A stretch of DNA of 64,000 bases. Source: CAKZML01 sp963823435. Lineage in GTDB: Bacteria > Pseudomonadota > Gammaproteobacteria > Steroidobacterales > BM003. The translations under genes and the position numbers were made by a program. The notes under the pieces were generated by a model. It made no database searches, was not told the DNA's origin, and saw nothing but the letters and a program-made list of their open reading frames with translations. Location of the stretch: positions 1-64,000 of the forward strand of contig CAWGLN010000013.1 of NCBI GenBank assembly GCA_963823435.1, read 5' to 3'. Shown here in pieces: positions 9,544 to 19,092 of this stretch (position 1 is its first letter; each line of letters opens with the position of its first letter).

Positions 9544-12500
9544 TTACATATTACGACGATACTGACCACCCACCTGGTAGAGGGCATGGGTGATGGTACC
9601 CAGCGAACAGGTTTGCACCGCGTCCATCAGTTTCTCGAAGGTGTTTTCACCCGCCTGGGCCGCCGCTGACAAGGCCGACAGCGCCGCCTCGGAGCGGTCC
9701 GCATAACGCTGCTGGAAGTCACGCACATTGGTGACCTGGGCGTGCTTTTCCTCGTCGCTGGAACGGATCAACTCGGTCAGGCCGATATCGGCATTCGCCT
9801 GCCCGGAATCTGCCAGGAAGGTGTTGACGCCCACCAGGGGAAGTTCGCCGCTGTGCTTGAGATGCTCGTAGTACAGGCTTTCTTCCTGGATCTTGCCACG
9901 CTGGTACATGCTTTCCATGGCGCCCAGCACACCCCCACGCTCGGAGATGCTTTCAAACTCCTTGTACACGGCCTCTTCCACCATGTCCGTAAGGTATTCC
10001 AGCGCAAATGATCCCTGCCAGGGATTCTGGTTCTTGTTCAGCCCCAGTTCCTTGTTGATGATCATCTGGATGGCCACCGCCCGACGCACCGACTCTTCGG
10101 TCGGGGTGGTCAGGGCCTCGTCATAGGCGTTGGTATGCAGGCTGTTGCAGTTGTCAAACAAGGCATACATCGCCTGCAGGGTCGTGCGGATATCGTTGAA
10201 CTGGATTTCCTGTGCATGCAGGCTGCGGCCGGACGTCTGGATATGGTATTTCAACATCTGGCTACGCGGACCGGCAGCGTAAATGCGCTTCATCGCCCTG
10301 GCCCAGATACGACGGGCAACGCGACCGATAACTGCGTACTCCGGATCCATACCGTTGGAGAAAAAGAAACTCAGGTTGGGTGCAAAATCGTCGATATTCA
10401 TGCCCCGGCTGAGGTAGTACTCGACGATGGTGAAACCGTTGGCCAGGGTGAAGGCCAATTGCGAGATCGGGTTGGCGCCTGCCTCGGCGATGTGGTATCC
10501 GCTGATGGAGACCGAGTAAAAGTTCCGTATCGAATGATCGATAAAAAACGCCTGCATATCACCCATCATGCGCAGCGCAAATTCAGTGGAAAAGATGCAG
10601 GTGTTCTGGGCCTGGTCTTCCTTGAGAATATCCGCCTGCACGGTGCCCCGAACCTGGGCCAGGGCGTGGCTGCGCAGCCGCTGGTAGGTCTTCGCGTCAA
10701 CCAGCTGGTCGCCACTGACACCCAGCGTACCCAGTCCGAATCCGTCGCTACCTTCGGGCAAGTCACCTGCGTACCGGGGGCGCGGCGTGTCACGGTACAG
10801 TTCATTTATCTTCTGCTCGGCCTGCTCCCATTGGCCGTGCGCCTTCAGGTATTTTTCCACCTGCTGGTCCACCGCCGTGTTCATGAACATCGCCAGGATG
10901 ATGGGGGCGGGACCATTAATGGTCATGGATACCGAGGTGGTCGGAGAACACAGGTCAAAGCCCGAGTAGAGCTTCTTCATATCGTCCAGGGTGGCAATCG
11001 ATACACCCGAGTTGCCGATGCGACCATAGATATCCGGACGCTCATCCGGGTCTTCGCCATACAGGGTGGTGGAATCAAAGGCCGTGGAAAGACGTGTGGC
11101 GGGACTTCCCAGCGCCAGGTAATGGAAGCGCCGGTTGGTACGCTCCGGCGTGCCCTCGCCGGCAAACATGCGGATAGGGTCCTCGGCCTCTCGCCGGTAG
11201 GGGTACACGCCCGCGGTGTAGGGGTAGGAACCGGACAGGTTTTCGTTTAGCAGGAATCTGAGCTGATCGGCCCAACCGGTAAGCCGGGGTGCGGCAATTT
11301 TCGGTATCTTCTGGTGAGACAGGGTCTCGCTGTAATTCTCGCCTTCGATGTCCCGACCGCGAACACTGTAGGAATACGTCTCGGATTCCACTGCCGCCTT
11401 GCGTGCCGGCCATGCTCGCAAGCGCCCCAGGGCATCTCTCGCCAAGACCATCCAGGGCTTCGTTGTAACGCTGGCGCAATCCTGCGATCGCGCCATCGTC
11501 ATGGGTAAGCGATGCCGCAGGGTAACGATCCATGGCTGTCGGCAGTTCGGGGTCTTCCAGCATCTGAAGCGCCAGGTAACAGGCCTGGGCCTGACCGGCT
11601 ATCTCGGCCAGTTGATCGTTGGTCTTGCGTTCCTTGCGCCCGGTTTCGGCAATCTCCGCCAGATAACGCGACCGATTGGCAGGGATCACCGAGAGCTTGC
11701 GCTGGACCGACACCGGCAATGACGCACCGGCGACCCAGCGTTCCGCGGAACCGGGATCCAGCTCGCCCAGCATCCGGCACAGACCGACAAACAGGCGGTT
11801 CACGCCACTGTCATTAAACTGGCTGGCGATGGTGGGATAAACCGGCACCTCGTCATCGCTCAGCGTGAATGCCTTGCGATTGCGTTTCCACTGCTTGCGT
11901 ACGTCACGCAATGCATCCTCGGCGCCGCGTTTTTCGAACTTGTTCAAGGCCACCAGGTCGGCGAAATCGAGCATGTCGATTTTCTCGAGCTGACTGGCGG
12001 CGCCATAGTCCGAGGTCATCACGTACATGGACAAGTCCACGTGATCGACAATTTCGGTGTCGCTTTGGCCAATGCCGGCAGTTTCCACGATGATCAGGTC
12101 AAATCCGGCACTACGCAGTAACTCCACCGAGTCCTTGAGGACGGCGCTGGTGGCGAGGTTCTGTCTGCGCGTGGCGATGGAGCGCATGAAAATCCGGTCA
12201 TCCGAGAGACTGTTCATGCGGATGCGGTCACCCAGCAAGGCGCCACCCGTGCGACGGCGCGTGGGATCGACCGCCAGCACCGCGATTTCCAGCTCGGGCA
12301 ACTGACGCAGGAAACGATTCAGCAACTCGTCGGTCAGGCTGCTCTTGCCGGCGCCCCCGGTCCCGGTAATCCCCAGCACCGGCGCCCTGCCCTCACCCGA
12401 CTTCCAGAGTTCTCGCAGGGCCTGAACCTGCTCCGGGTGATCCACGGCCTCTTCCAGCAGGGAAATCATGCTGGCGATGTCCTTGTGATCACGGGTGTTC

Positions 12501-12985
12501 AGCTGTTGGGGCGAGATCTGCGGACGCGGCCAGGCACGCACCCGCTGCATCACGTCGTCAATCATCCCGTCCAGACCCATTTTCATGCCGTGCTCGGGCC
12601 GGTAAATGCGTTCGACACCGTAGGCTTCCAGTTCCGCCGCCTCGTCCGGGGAAATGGTGCCGCCGCCACCGACTATGATGCGTATGTGCTCGGAGTCCAG
12701 CTGCCTGAGCATGTCCACCATGTACTTGAAGTATTCAATGTGCCCGCCCTGGTAGGAACTGCAGGCGATGGCATCGGCGTCTTCCTGAACGGCGGCCCTG
12801 ACGATGTCAGCCACGCTGCGATTGTGACCGAGATGGATAACCTCGGCGCCGTGGCTCTGGAGCAAACGCCGGATCATGTTGATCGCGGCATCGTGCCCGT
12901 CAAACAGCGAGGCGGCACTCACAAAACGCAGCGGTGTGCGTGTGCGCAGCGCGGCAGGGCTCATCGCATTCGGGGCGGTATTCAT
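9544..12985 (-). CDS. icmF: Fused isobutyryl-CoA mutase (IcmF), one frameshift
   Basis: Adenosylcobalamin-dependent acyl-CoA mutase fused to its G-protein chaperone, interconverting isobutyryl-CoA and n-butyryl-CoA. From ATG 12985: a B12-binding domain (residues 20-150, with FDGHDAAINMIRR), then a MeaI-type GTPase (P-loop GTGGAGKSS, NKFEKRG), a linker, and the large substrate domain (GVYPYRR, RTNRRFHYLALG, SVSISGYHIAEAGANP). The N-terminal frame runs to about 11440 and the rest continues in the other frame; one extra base near 11440 joins ALDGLG to RDALGRLRAW. Joined length about 1146 residues, near the family norm. GVYPY has Tyr where I recall Phe in characterised IcmF, so the substrate could differ. 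Confidence 0.9.
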
Positions 12986-13294
12986 CCAGATAACTCCACC
13001 GGGACTCAGGCTAGGCCCGCCATTATACCGGACTGGAGCGCACAGGGCGCGACAGCCACGCAGGTACCGAGAAATGGCCTCAAATGTGGCCCTTACACCA
13101 ATCGTAGAGCTGAATTTCATCCGGTAAAGCCGCAGGTCGGCCTCGGAAAGTACGCTTGTGCGCCGCAATACGCTGGGGCATGATTCCAGAGATTGGAATG
13201 ACCGAACAGCCGGCGGCACCCGCATCCTGAATAGGCCGCCATGGGCGGCGCCCACGTGCGCCGATCGGCGAGGACAAGACGGAGCAAGGAAATC
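12986..13294. other. Divergent promoter region, icmF / thiolase
   Basis: 309 bases between two divergent catabolic genes. It contains the inverted repeat ATTCCA-gagat-TGGAAT at 13183-13199, a possible regulator site. No gene is supported here. Confidence 0.4.
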
Positions 13295-14476
13295 ATGCAA
13301 AACGATCCGGTAGTCATACTTTCTGCACTGCGTACACCCATCGGTTCCTTCCAGGGGGCACTCGGCCCGGTCAGCGCACCGCAACTGGCGGCGGCGGCCA
13401 ATCGTGCCGTACTGGAACAAACCGGTATGGATCCGGCGGAAATTTCAGAGGTCGTCTACGGCTGCGTACTGCCGGCCGGTCTGGGCCAGGCACCTGCCCG
13501 ACAGGGCGCGCTGGCTGCGGGTATTCCCCAGAGCGTGGGCGCGACCACCATCAACAAGATGTGCGGTTCGGGTATGCAGGCAGTGATGTTCGGGCATGCC
13601 CTGATCGCCTCGGGCGGCGCCCAGGTGGTGCTGGCCGGTGGCATGGAATCCATGACCAACTCCCCATACCTGCTGCCCAAGGCCCGGGGCGGATATCGCA
13701 TGGGTCACCAGGAAGTTCTCGACCACATGTTCTATGACGGTCTGCAGAACATATACGACGGCCAGATGATGGGCGCCTTTGCCGAAGCCACTGCCGGGAA
13801 ATACGGCTTCACCCGCGAGGAGCAGGACGCATTTTCCACTGAGTCGGTGAATCGCGCCCTTGCCGCAACCGCCTCCGGTGCATTCGCCACCGAGATCGTG
13901 CCGATTACTGTCGATTTCCGCCGCAAGACCTACGTAGTGGAACAGGACGAGGAACCGGGACGTTGCGACCTGGCGGGTATTCCCAAGTTGCGCCCGGCCT
14001 TCAAGTCCGATGGCACCGTCACCGCCGCCAGTTCCTCCTCCATCTCTGATGGCGCTGCATCCATCCTGCTGGCCTCCGCCTCCAGGGCCAAGGCTCTTGG
14101 CTTGAAGCCCCTGGCCACGATTTGCGGTTACAGCACCTTTGCGCAGGCCCCCGAGTGGTTTACCACCGCCCCGGTGGGCGCGATCAAGTCCCTGCAGGAA
14201 AAGCTGGGCTGGAGCAATGCAGATGTAGACCTGTACGAGATCAACGAGGCGTTTGCCGTGGTGACCATGGCCGCCATCAAGGACCTGGGCCTGGATCCGG
14301 CGAAGGTCAATGTGAATGGCGGGGCCTGCGCACTGGGCCACCCCATTGGCGCCAGTGGTGCCAGGATCATCGCCACCCTGGTGCACGCCCTGAAGAACCG
14401 GGGCGGCAAGCGCGGTATCGCGGCGCTTTGTATCGGCGGCGGCGAGGCCACTGCCATTGCGGTGGAACTCGCCTAG
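13295..14476 (+). CDS. Acetyl-CoA C-acetyltransferase (thiolase)
   Basis: A 393-residue thiolase that condenses or cleaves acetyl-CoA units. The nucleophile Cys is in NKMCGSGMQ (about residue 88), the second site is in NGGACALGHPIGASG with His in GHP, and the terminal Cys is in ALCIGGGEA. Start ATG 13295 follows GGAGCAAGGA. It is first in a same-strand block with an enoyl-CoA hydratase, HMG-CoA lyase, SDR and ETF-QO. That context suggests catabolism of branched-chain or acetoacetyl-CoA. It could also supply acetoacetyl-CoA to the mevalonate pathway encoded further right (inference). Confidence 0.93.
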   Translation: MQNDPVVILSALRTPIGSFQGALGPVSAPQLAAAANRAVLEQTGMDPAEISEVVYGCVLPAGLGQAPARQGALAAGIPQSVGATTINKMCGSGMQAVMFGHALIASGGAQVVLAGGMESMTNSPYLLPKARGGYRMGHQEVLDHMFYDGLQNIYDGQMMGAFAEATAGKYGFTREEQDAFSTESVNRALAATASGAFATEIVPITVDFRRKTYVVEQDEEPGRCDLAGIPKLRPAFKSDGTVTAASSSSISDGAASILLASASRAKALGLKPLATICGYSTFAQAPEWFTTAPVGAIKSLQEKLGWSNADVDLYEINEAFAVVTMAAIKDLGLDPAKVNVNGGACALGHPIGASGARIIATLVHALKNRGGKRGIAALCIGGGEATAIAVELA

Positions 14477-14561
14477 CCTGGCGTTGAATACGGACAGCGC
14501 AAACCATGACGATGGTAATCTGATGGCCCGCAAGGACCGTTCAGATCAGGAGGTGCAAAGC

Positions 14562-15359
14562 ATGTCGGACAGCATACTTGTCAGCGTCGATGGGCGAGGG
14601 GTTGCCACGATCACCCTGAACCGACCGGACAAGCACAACGCCTTTGGCGACGAACTGATCGCCGAATTGACCGCTTTGCTAAAACAACTTGACGGGGATT
14701 CAGCGGTGCGGGTGTTGCTGCTGACCGGGGCGGGCGACAGCTTCTCGGCGGGTGCCGACCTGAACTGGATGCGCGCCATGGCGGGTTACAGCGAACAGGA
14801 AAATTTCGCCGATGCAGTAAAATTGGCGGACTTGATGGCCACCCTGGAACGCATGTCCAAGCCAACGGTGGCCCGAATTAACGGCCATGCTTTTGGCGGC
14901 GCGATAGGATTGATCGCCTGTTGCGATATCGCCCTCGCCAGCAAAAAAGCGAAGCTGTGCCTGTCCGAGGTCCGACTCGGACTGGTGCCCGCGGTCATCT
15001 CCCCCTATGTGATAGCCGCCATCGGTGCGCGCCAGGCCAGGCGCCTGTTCATGACCGCCGAAGCCATCTCCGCCAAGGACGCCCGCAAGATGGGCCTGGT
15101 ACACGCGGTGGCCAAGCCGGAGGAACTGGACGAACTGGTAGAAGAGCAGGTAAGCATGCTGCTAAAGGCGGGCCCCGGGGCGCTGGCCGAGGCCAAGCGC
15201 CTGGTAAAAGAAGTTGCCGGGATCAGTAGCGAAAGACAGCAAGCGCTGCGCTTGTCGACCTCGGCCATGATTGCGCGGCTGCGGATCAGTGAGGAAGGGC
15301 AGGAAGGGCTGAATGCGTTTCTCGACAAGCGTCCACCCTCCTGGATCAAATCCGATTAG
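14562..15359 (+). CDS. liuC: Enoyl-CoA hydratase family, probable methylglutaconyl-CoA hydratase
   Basis: Crotonase-fold protein of 265 residues. It has the oxyanion-hole motifs FSAGADLNWMRAM and INGHAFGGAIGLIACCDIA, with the active-site glutamate in LSEVRLGLVPA. The ADLNWM signature and position before an HMG-CoA lyase point to methylglutaconyl-CoA hydratase of leucine breakdown. Start ATG 14562 has a strong AGGAGG site at about 14549. The isovaleryl-CoA dehydrogenase and methylcrotonyl-CoA carboxylase genes normally beside it are absent from the window. Confidence 0.85.
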   Translation: MSDSILVSVDGRGVATITLNRPDKHNAFGDELIAELTALLKQLDGDSAVRVLLLTGAGDSFSAGADLNWMRAMAGYSEQENFADAVKLADLMATLERMSKPTVARINGHAFGGAIGLIACCDIALASKKAKLCLSEVRLGLVPAVISPYVIAAIGARQARRLFMTAEAISAKDARKMGLVHAVAKPEELDELVEEQVSMLLKAGPGALAEAKRLVKEVAGISSERQQALRLSTSAMIARLRISEEGQEGLNAFLDKRPPSWIKSD

Positions 15360-15439
15360 CGAATGGCTAACCTTGGGATTAACCTTGGGATTAACCTGAA
15401 CCCCACCCGGCTGGCGCCGTGAAGGCTTGAACTCGAAAC

Positions 15440-16339
15440 ATGTCAAATTTTCCAAGCACGGTAAAAATCGTCGAAGTAGGCGCCCGCGACGGCCTGCAAA
15501 ACGAGCATGCCCGTATCTGGACCGCCACCAAGGTGGAGTTGATTGATCGACTCAGCGCCTGTGGTTTGAAAGTGATTGAGGCCAGCAGTTTCGTCAGCCC
15601 GAAGTGGGTGCCGCAGTTGTCCGACGCCGAAGACGTCTACACCAACATCGTGCGGGCGCCGGGGGTTTCCTACCCTGCCCTGGTGCCAAATGTCCAGGGT
15701 ATGCAACGGGCACTGAAGGTAGGCGTAGAAGAAATCGCAGTTTTCACCGCGGCCTCGGAAACCTTTAATCAACGTAACATCAACGCCTCCATCAGCGAGT
15801 CCATCCAGCGCTTCGAACCGGTCATGGATATGGCAAGGGAAGCGGGCGTGCGTGTGCGTGGCTATGTCTCCTGCGTATTGGGTTGCCCCTACGAGGGCAA
15901 GGTGCCGGTGGATACGGTCGCGACGGTGGCAAGAGAACTGCTGCAACTGGGCTGCTACGAGGTCTCCCTGGGCGATACCATCGGCATGGGCACTCCCCGG
16001 GCGGCGCGGGTCATGCTGGAACGGGTGGCCAAAGAAGTCCCGATGGAACAGCTGGGTCTGCACTTTCACGATACACGCGGCCAGGCCCTGGCCAACCTGT
16101 ATGCCTGTCTTGAGCTGGGCGCCCGGATCATTGATTCGGCAGTGGCGGGTCTGGGGGGATGTCCTTACGCCAACGGCGCCACCGGCAACGTGGCCACGGA
16201 GGACGTGCTGTACATGCTGCAGGGTATGGACATAGAAACCGGGATCGACCTGGAACGCCTGCTGGAAGCCGGTCGCTTTATCAGCGCCGCGCTCAACCGT
16301 GCGCCGGCCAGCAAACTGGGACGTATCGGCAAGCTTTAG
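15440..16339 (+). CDS. mvaB: Hydroxymethylglutaryl-CoA lyase
   Basis: Cleaves HMG-CoA to acetoacetate and acetyl-CoA, the last step of leucine catabolism. A 299-residue TIM barrel: VEVGARDGLQNE (metal Asp), SSFVSPKWVPQ, LGLHFHDTRGQALAN (metal-binding HxH), and the family signature VAGLGGCPYANGATGN with its catalytic Cys. Start ATG 15440. The 80 bases before it contain a short tandem repeat (TTAACCTTGGGA, two copies, about 15370-15395). Notable because HMG-CoA reductase is also in this window, so HMG-CoA can go both ways. Confidence 0.95.
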   Translation: MSNFPSTVKIVEVGARDGLQNEHARIWTATKVELIDRLSACGLKVIEASSFVSPKWVPQLSDAEDVYTNIVRAPGVSYPALVPNVQGMQRALKVGVEEIAVFTAASETFNQRNINASISESIQRFEPVMDMAREAGVRVRGYVSCVLGCPYEGKVPVDTVATVARELLQLGCYEVSLGDTIGMGTPRAARVMLERVAKEVPMEQLGLHFHDTRGQALANLYACLELGARIIDSAVAGLGGCPYANGATGNVATEDVLYMLQGMDIETGIDLERLLEAGRFISAALNRAPASKLGRIGKL

Positions 16340-16521
16340 GAAACTTTCAATCCACTCATGAACCTGTATCGTGCAGCTCAACAATTCGCCTTCCATGTTG
16401 CCAGTCCGGGCGCGCTCCACTCACCTGCGACCGGGGCCTGCAATCCAGGTTGTCCAGGATGAATCAGCGGCGCCCCGGACCACCTCACTAGACATTCGAA
16501 TTATTTATCGGGAGAGAACAG

Positions 16522-17289
16522 ATGGAATTTAGCAAGGCCATAGCAGTGGTAACCGGCGGGGCCTCGGGACTGGGTTATGCCAGCGCGCAGAAAATCGTTG
16601 CCGCCGGCGGGCATGTTGCCCTGCTGGATGTAAACGAGGAGGTGGGCCAGACCGCAGCCAGGACCCTGGGCGATAATGCCATCTTCATACGCACCGACGT
16701 GAGTGACGAAGGCCAGGTCAATGCCGCAGTGGAAAAGACACACAAGCATTTTGGCGGCCTGACCCTGGCCGTCAATTGCGCCGGCGTGATTGGCGCCGGT
16801 CGCGTGCTGGGCCGGGAGGCGCCCATGGACGGCAGTTTTTTCGCCAGGACCATCCAGATCAACCTGATCGGCAGCTTCTTCGTGGCCAAGGCTGCCGCCA
16901 ACCTGATGCAACACAACACACCCAACGCCGACCTTGAACGGGGCGTCATTATCAGCACCGCATCCATCGCCGCGTTTGAAGGGCAGATAGGCCAGGCCGC
17001 TTATTCCGCCTCCAAGGGCGGTGTGGTCGCCATGGCCATGCCCATGGCGCGGGAATTTGCCCGCCTGGGCATACGCGTCAATACCATCGCTCCTGGTATC
17101 TTCATGACCCCCATGATGTCCGGTATGCCCGATGAGGTGCAGAAGTCGCTGGCTGCCCAGGTGCCTTTCCCCTCACGTCTTGGCCGCCCGGAGGAATATG
17201 CGGACACGGTCAAGTTTATCTACGAAATGGCCATGCTCAATGCGGAAGTCATTCGCCTGGATGGCGCCATCAGGATGCAGCCCAAGTAG
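16522..17289 (+). CDS. SDR, 3-hydroxyacyl-CoA dehydrogenase type-2 like
   Basis: A 255-residue short-chain dehydrogenase with TGGASGLGYASA (NAD-binding), NCAGV, Ser of STASIAAFEG and YSASKGG (YxxxK). The inserted TIQINLIGSFFVAK and MMSGMPDEVQ are typical of HSD17B10-type 3-hydroxy(2-methyl)acyl-CoA dehydrogenases, which work in isoleucine and branched-chain breakdown. Start ATG 16522 after GGGAGAG. The 182 bases before it carry no gene. Confidence 0.85.
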   Translation: MEFSKAIAVVTGGASGLGYASAQKIVAAGGHVALLDVNEEVGQTAARTLGDNAIFIRTDVSDEGQVNAAVEKTHKHFGGLTLAVNCAGVIGAGRVLGREAPMDGSFFARTIQINLIGSFFVAKAAANLMQHNTPNADLERGVIISTASIAAFEGQIGQAAYSASKGGVVAMAMPMAREFARLGIRVNTIAPGIFMTPMMSGMPDEVQKSLAAQVPFPSRLGRPEEYADTVKFIYEMAMLNAEVIRLDGAIRMQPK

Positions 17290-17344
17290 TTCCTGCGAGC
17301 CCAAACCAAGAGTGTCGAATACAGATTAATGGAAGGATGAGACC

Positions 17345-18946
17345 ATGAGTGAACGCGATGTCATGGAATACGATGTGGCCGTGGTGGGTGCCGGCCCGGC
17401 CGGACTGGCCTATGCCATTCGCCTGAAGCAACTCAAGCCGGAACGTACGGTCTGCGTGCTGGAGAAAGGTTCCGAAGTGGGCGCCCATGCCCTGTCCGGC
17501 GCCGTGCTCGAGCCGGACGCGCTGGATCAATTACTGCCGGAATGGCGGCAGACTCCCCCGGCAATCTGCGTTCCTGCCAGGGACGACACCTTTCTGAAAC
17601 TGAGCAAGACCGGCGCCACCAGGCTCCCCACTCCGCCCCAGCAGTCCAATCACGGGAACTTCATTATTTCCCAGGGGCACCTGGTGAAATGGCTGGCCGA
17701 GCAGGCCGAGGCCCTGGAAGTGGACATATTCCCCGGGTTCGCAGGCGCCGAGGCCCTGATCGGCGACCAGGGCGAGGTCATCGGTGTCCGGGTGGGCGAC
17801 ATGGGTCTGGAGAGCGACGGCACGCCGGGGTCTGCCTACACCGCCGGCGTCGACATCCATGCCAAACTGACGGTGCTGGCCGAAGGCTGCCGTGGCAGCA
17901 TCACCAAGGAACTGATCAAGCGCTATGAACTGGACGCCGGCAAGCAACCGCAAACCTATGGGCTGGGCTTCAAGGAACTGTGGCAGCTTCCTCCCGGGCG
18001 CGTAAAGCCCGGCAACATCCAGCACACCGTCGGCTGGCCGCTGGACAACGCAACCTATGGCGGCAGCTTCCTGTATCACCTGGAAAACGACCAGGTGTAT
18101 ATCGGCTTTGTGGTGGGTCTGGATTACCAGGATCCGGACTTCGCGCCGTTCGAGGCCTTCCAGCAGTTCAAGCATCACCCGAAGGTCAAGGCCCTGCTCG
18201 AGGGCGGCGAGGTCGTCACCACCGGGGCACGTACCCTGATTGAGGGCGGCTACCAGTCCATGCCCACGCTGGAGATGCCCGGTGCAGTCCTGATCGGCGA
18301 TACCGCCGGTACTCTGAACGTCCCCAAGATCAAGGGCATACACGTGGCCATCGCCTGCGGTATGCAGGCGGCGGAACACAGCGCCGAAAACCTGTCTTGC
18401 GAGGGTTTCGATGCGGCCTTCCGCGCCTCGGACAGCGGCCGGGAGTTACACAAGGTTCGCAATATCCGGCCCGGCTTCAAGTGGGGGCTTTGGGGCGGCA
18501 TGGCCAATGCGGCCCTGGAAACTGTGTTCGCAGGTAAAACGCCGTGGACCCTGACCCATCATGCCGACTGGTCCAGTCTGAAGAAAAAGGACGGCTACAC
18601 TTCGCCGAAGCGTGATTATCTTGAGCGTACCCTGGCACCCAGGGACCGCCTCGCCTCGGTCTATTTTGCGAACAATGCCCACGAAGAGTCCCAGCCGGTG
18701 CATCTGAAGGTGGCCGACCTGGATCTGTGCAGCACCCGCTGTACCCAGGAGTACGGCAACCCCTGCGTGCGCTTCTGCCCGGCCGGGGTATACGAGATGG
18801 TGGATAACGAGGCCGGTGGTCAGAAACTTCAAATCAACGCTTCCAACTGCGTGCACTGCAAGGCCTGCGACATCAAGGATCCCTACGAGCAGATTACCTG
18901 GGTCACACCCGAGGGTGGATCCGGACCCAACTACGGCAGCATGTAG
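17345..18946 (+). CDS. Electron transfer flavoprotein-ubiquinone oxidoreductase
   Basis: A 533-residue inner-membrane-associated FAD and [4Fe-4S] enzyme passing electrons from ETF (fed by acyl-CoA dehydrogenases) to ubiquinone. FAD site VVGAGPAGLAYA at residue 12; mid-protein LIGDTAGTLNVPKIKGIH. The C-terminal cluster ligands are in CTQEYGNPCVRFCPAGVYE and NCVHCKACDIKDP. ATG 17345 follows GGAAGGATGAGACC. Its place behind branched-chain acyl-CoA genes fits that electron route. Followed by a strong terminator. Confidence 0.95.
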   Translation: MSERDVMEYDVAVVGAGPAGLAYAIRLKQLKPERTVCVLEKGSEVGAHALSGAVLEPDALDQLLPEWRQTPPAICVPARDDTFLKLSKTGATRLPTPPQQSNHGNFIISQGHLVKWLAEQAEALEVDIFPGFAGAEALIGDQGEVIGVRVGDMGLESDGTPGSAYTAGVDIHAKLTVLAEGCRGSITKELIKRYELDAGKQPQTYGLGFKELWQLPPGRVKPGNIQHTVGWPLDNATYGGSFLYHLENDQVYIGFVVGLDYQDPDFAPFEAFQQFKHHPKVKALLEGGEVVTTGARTLIEGGYQSMPTLEMPGAVLIGDTAGTLNVPKIKGIHVAIACGMQAAEHSAENLSCEGFDAAFRASDSGRELHKVRNIRPGFKWGLWGGMANAALETVFAGKTPWTLTHHADWSSLKKKDGYTSPKRDYLERTLAPRDRLASVYFANNAHEESQPVHLKVADLDLCSTRCTQEYGNPCVRFCPAGVYEMVDNEAGGQKLQINASNCVHCKACDIKDPYEQITWVTPEGGSGPNYGSM

Positions 18947-18960
18947 GGTTACTCAAGCTG

Positions 18961-18992
18961 ACCGGGGCCGCCAACTGCGGCCCCGGTTTTTC
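18961..18992 (+). terminator. Rho-independent terminator after ETF-QO
   Basis: A perfect 11-bp G+C-rich stem (ACCGGGGCCGC / GCGGCCCCGGT) with a 5-base loop CAACT and a T-run. Ends the 13.3-18.9 kb catabolic block. Confidence 0.92.
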
Positions 18993-19092
18993 ATCAGAAT
19001 GTCGTGCCGGCTTTTTGCCCCGCCGGAGCGCCTCGCATGCTGCTAGACTGCCAGCCAGACAGCATCGAACCGGATTCTCGATAAGCCCAGTC

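Noticed and set aside
9742..11250. Long plus-strand open frames opposite icmF
   Set aside because: They mirror the codon structure of the intact minus-strand mutase and show no domain of their own.
15370..15395. Short tandem TTAACCTTGGGA before the HMG-CoA lyase gene
   Set aside because: Two copies only, no symmetry and no known regulator; probably a slippage duplication.
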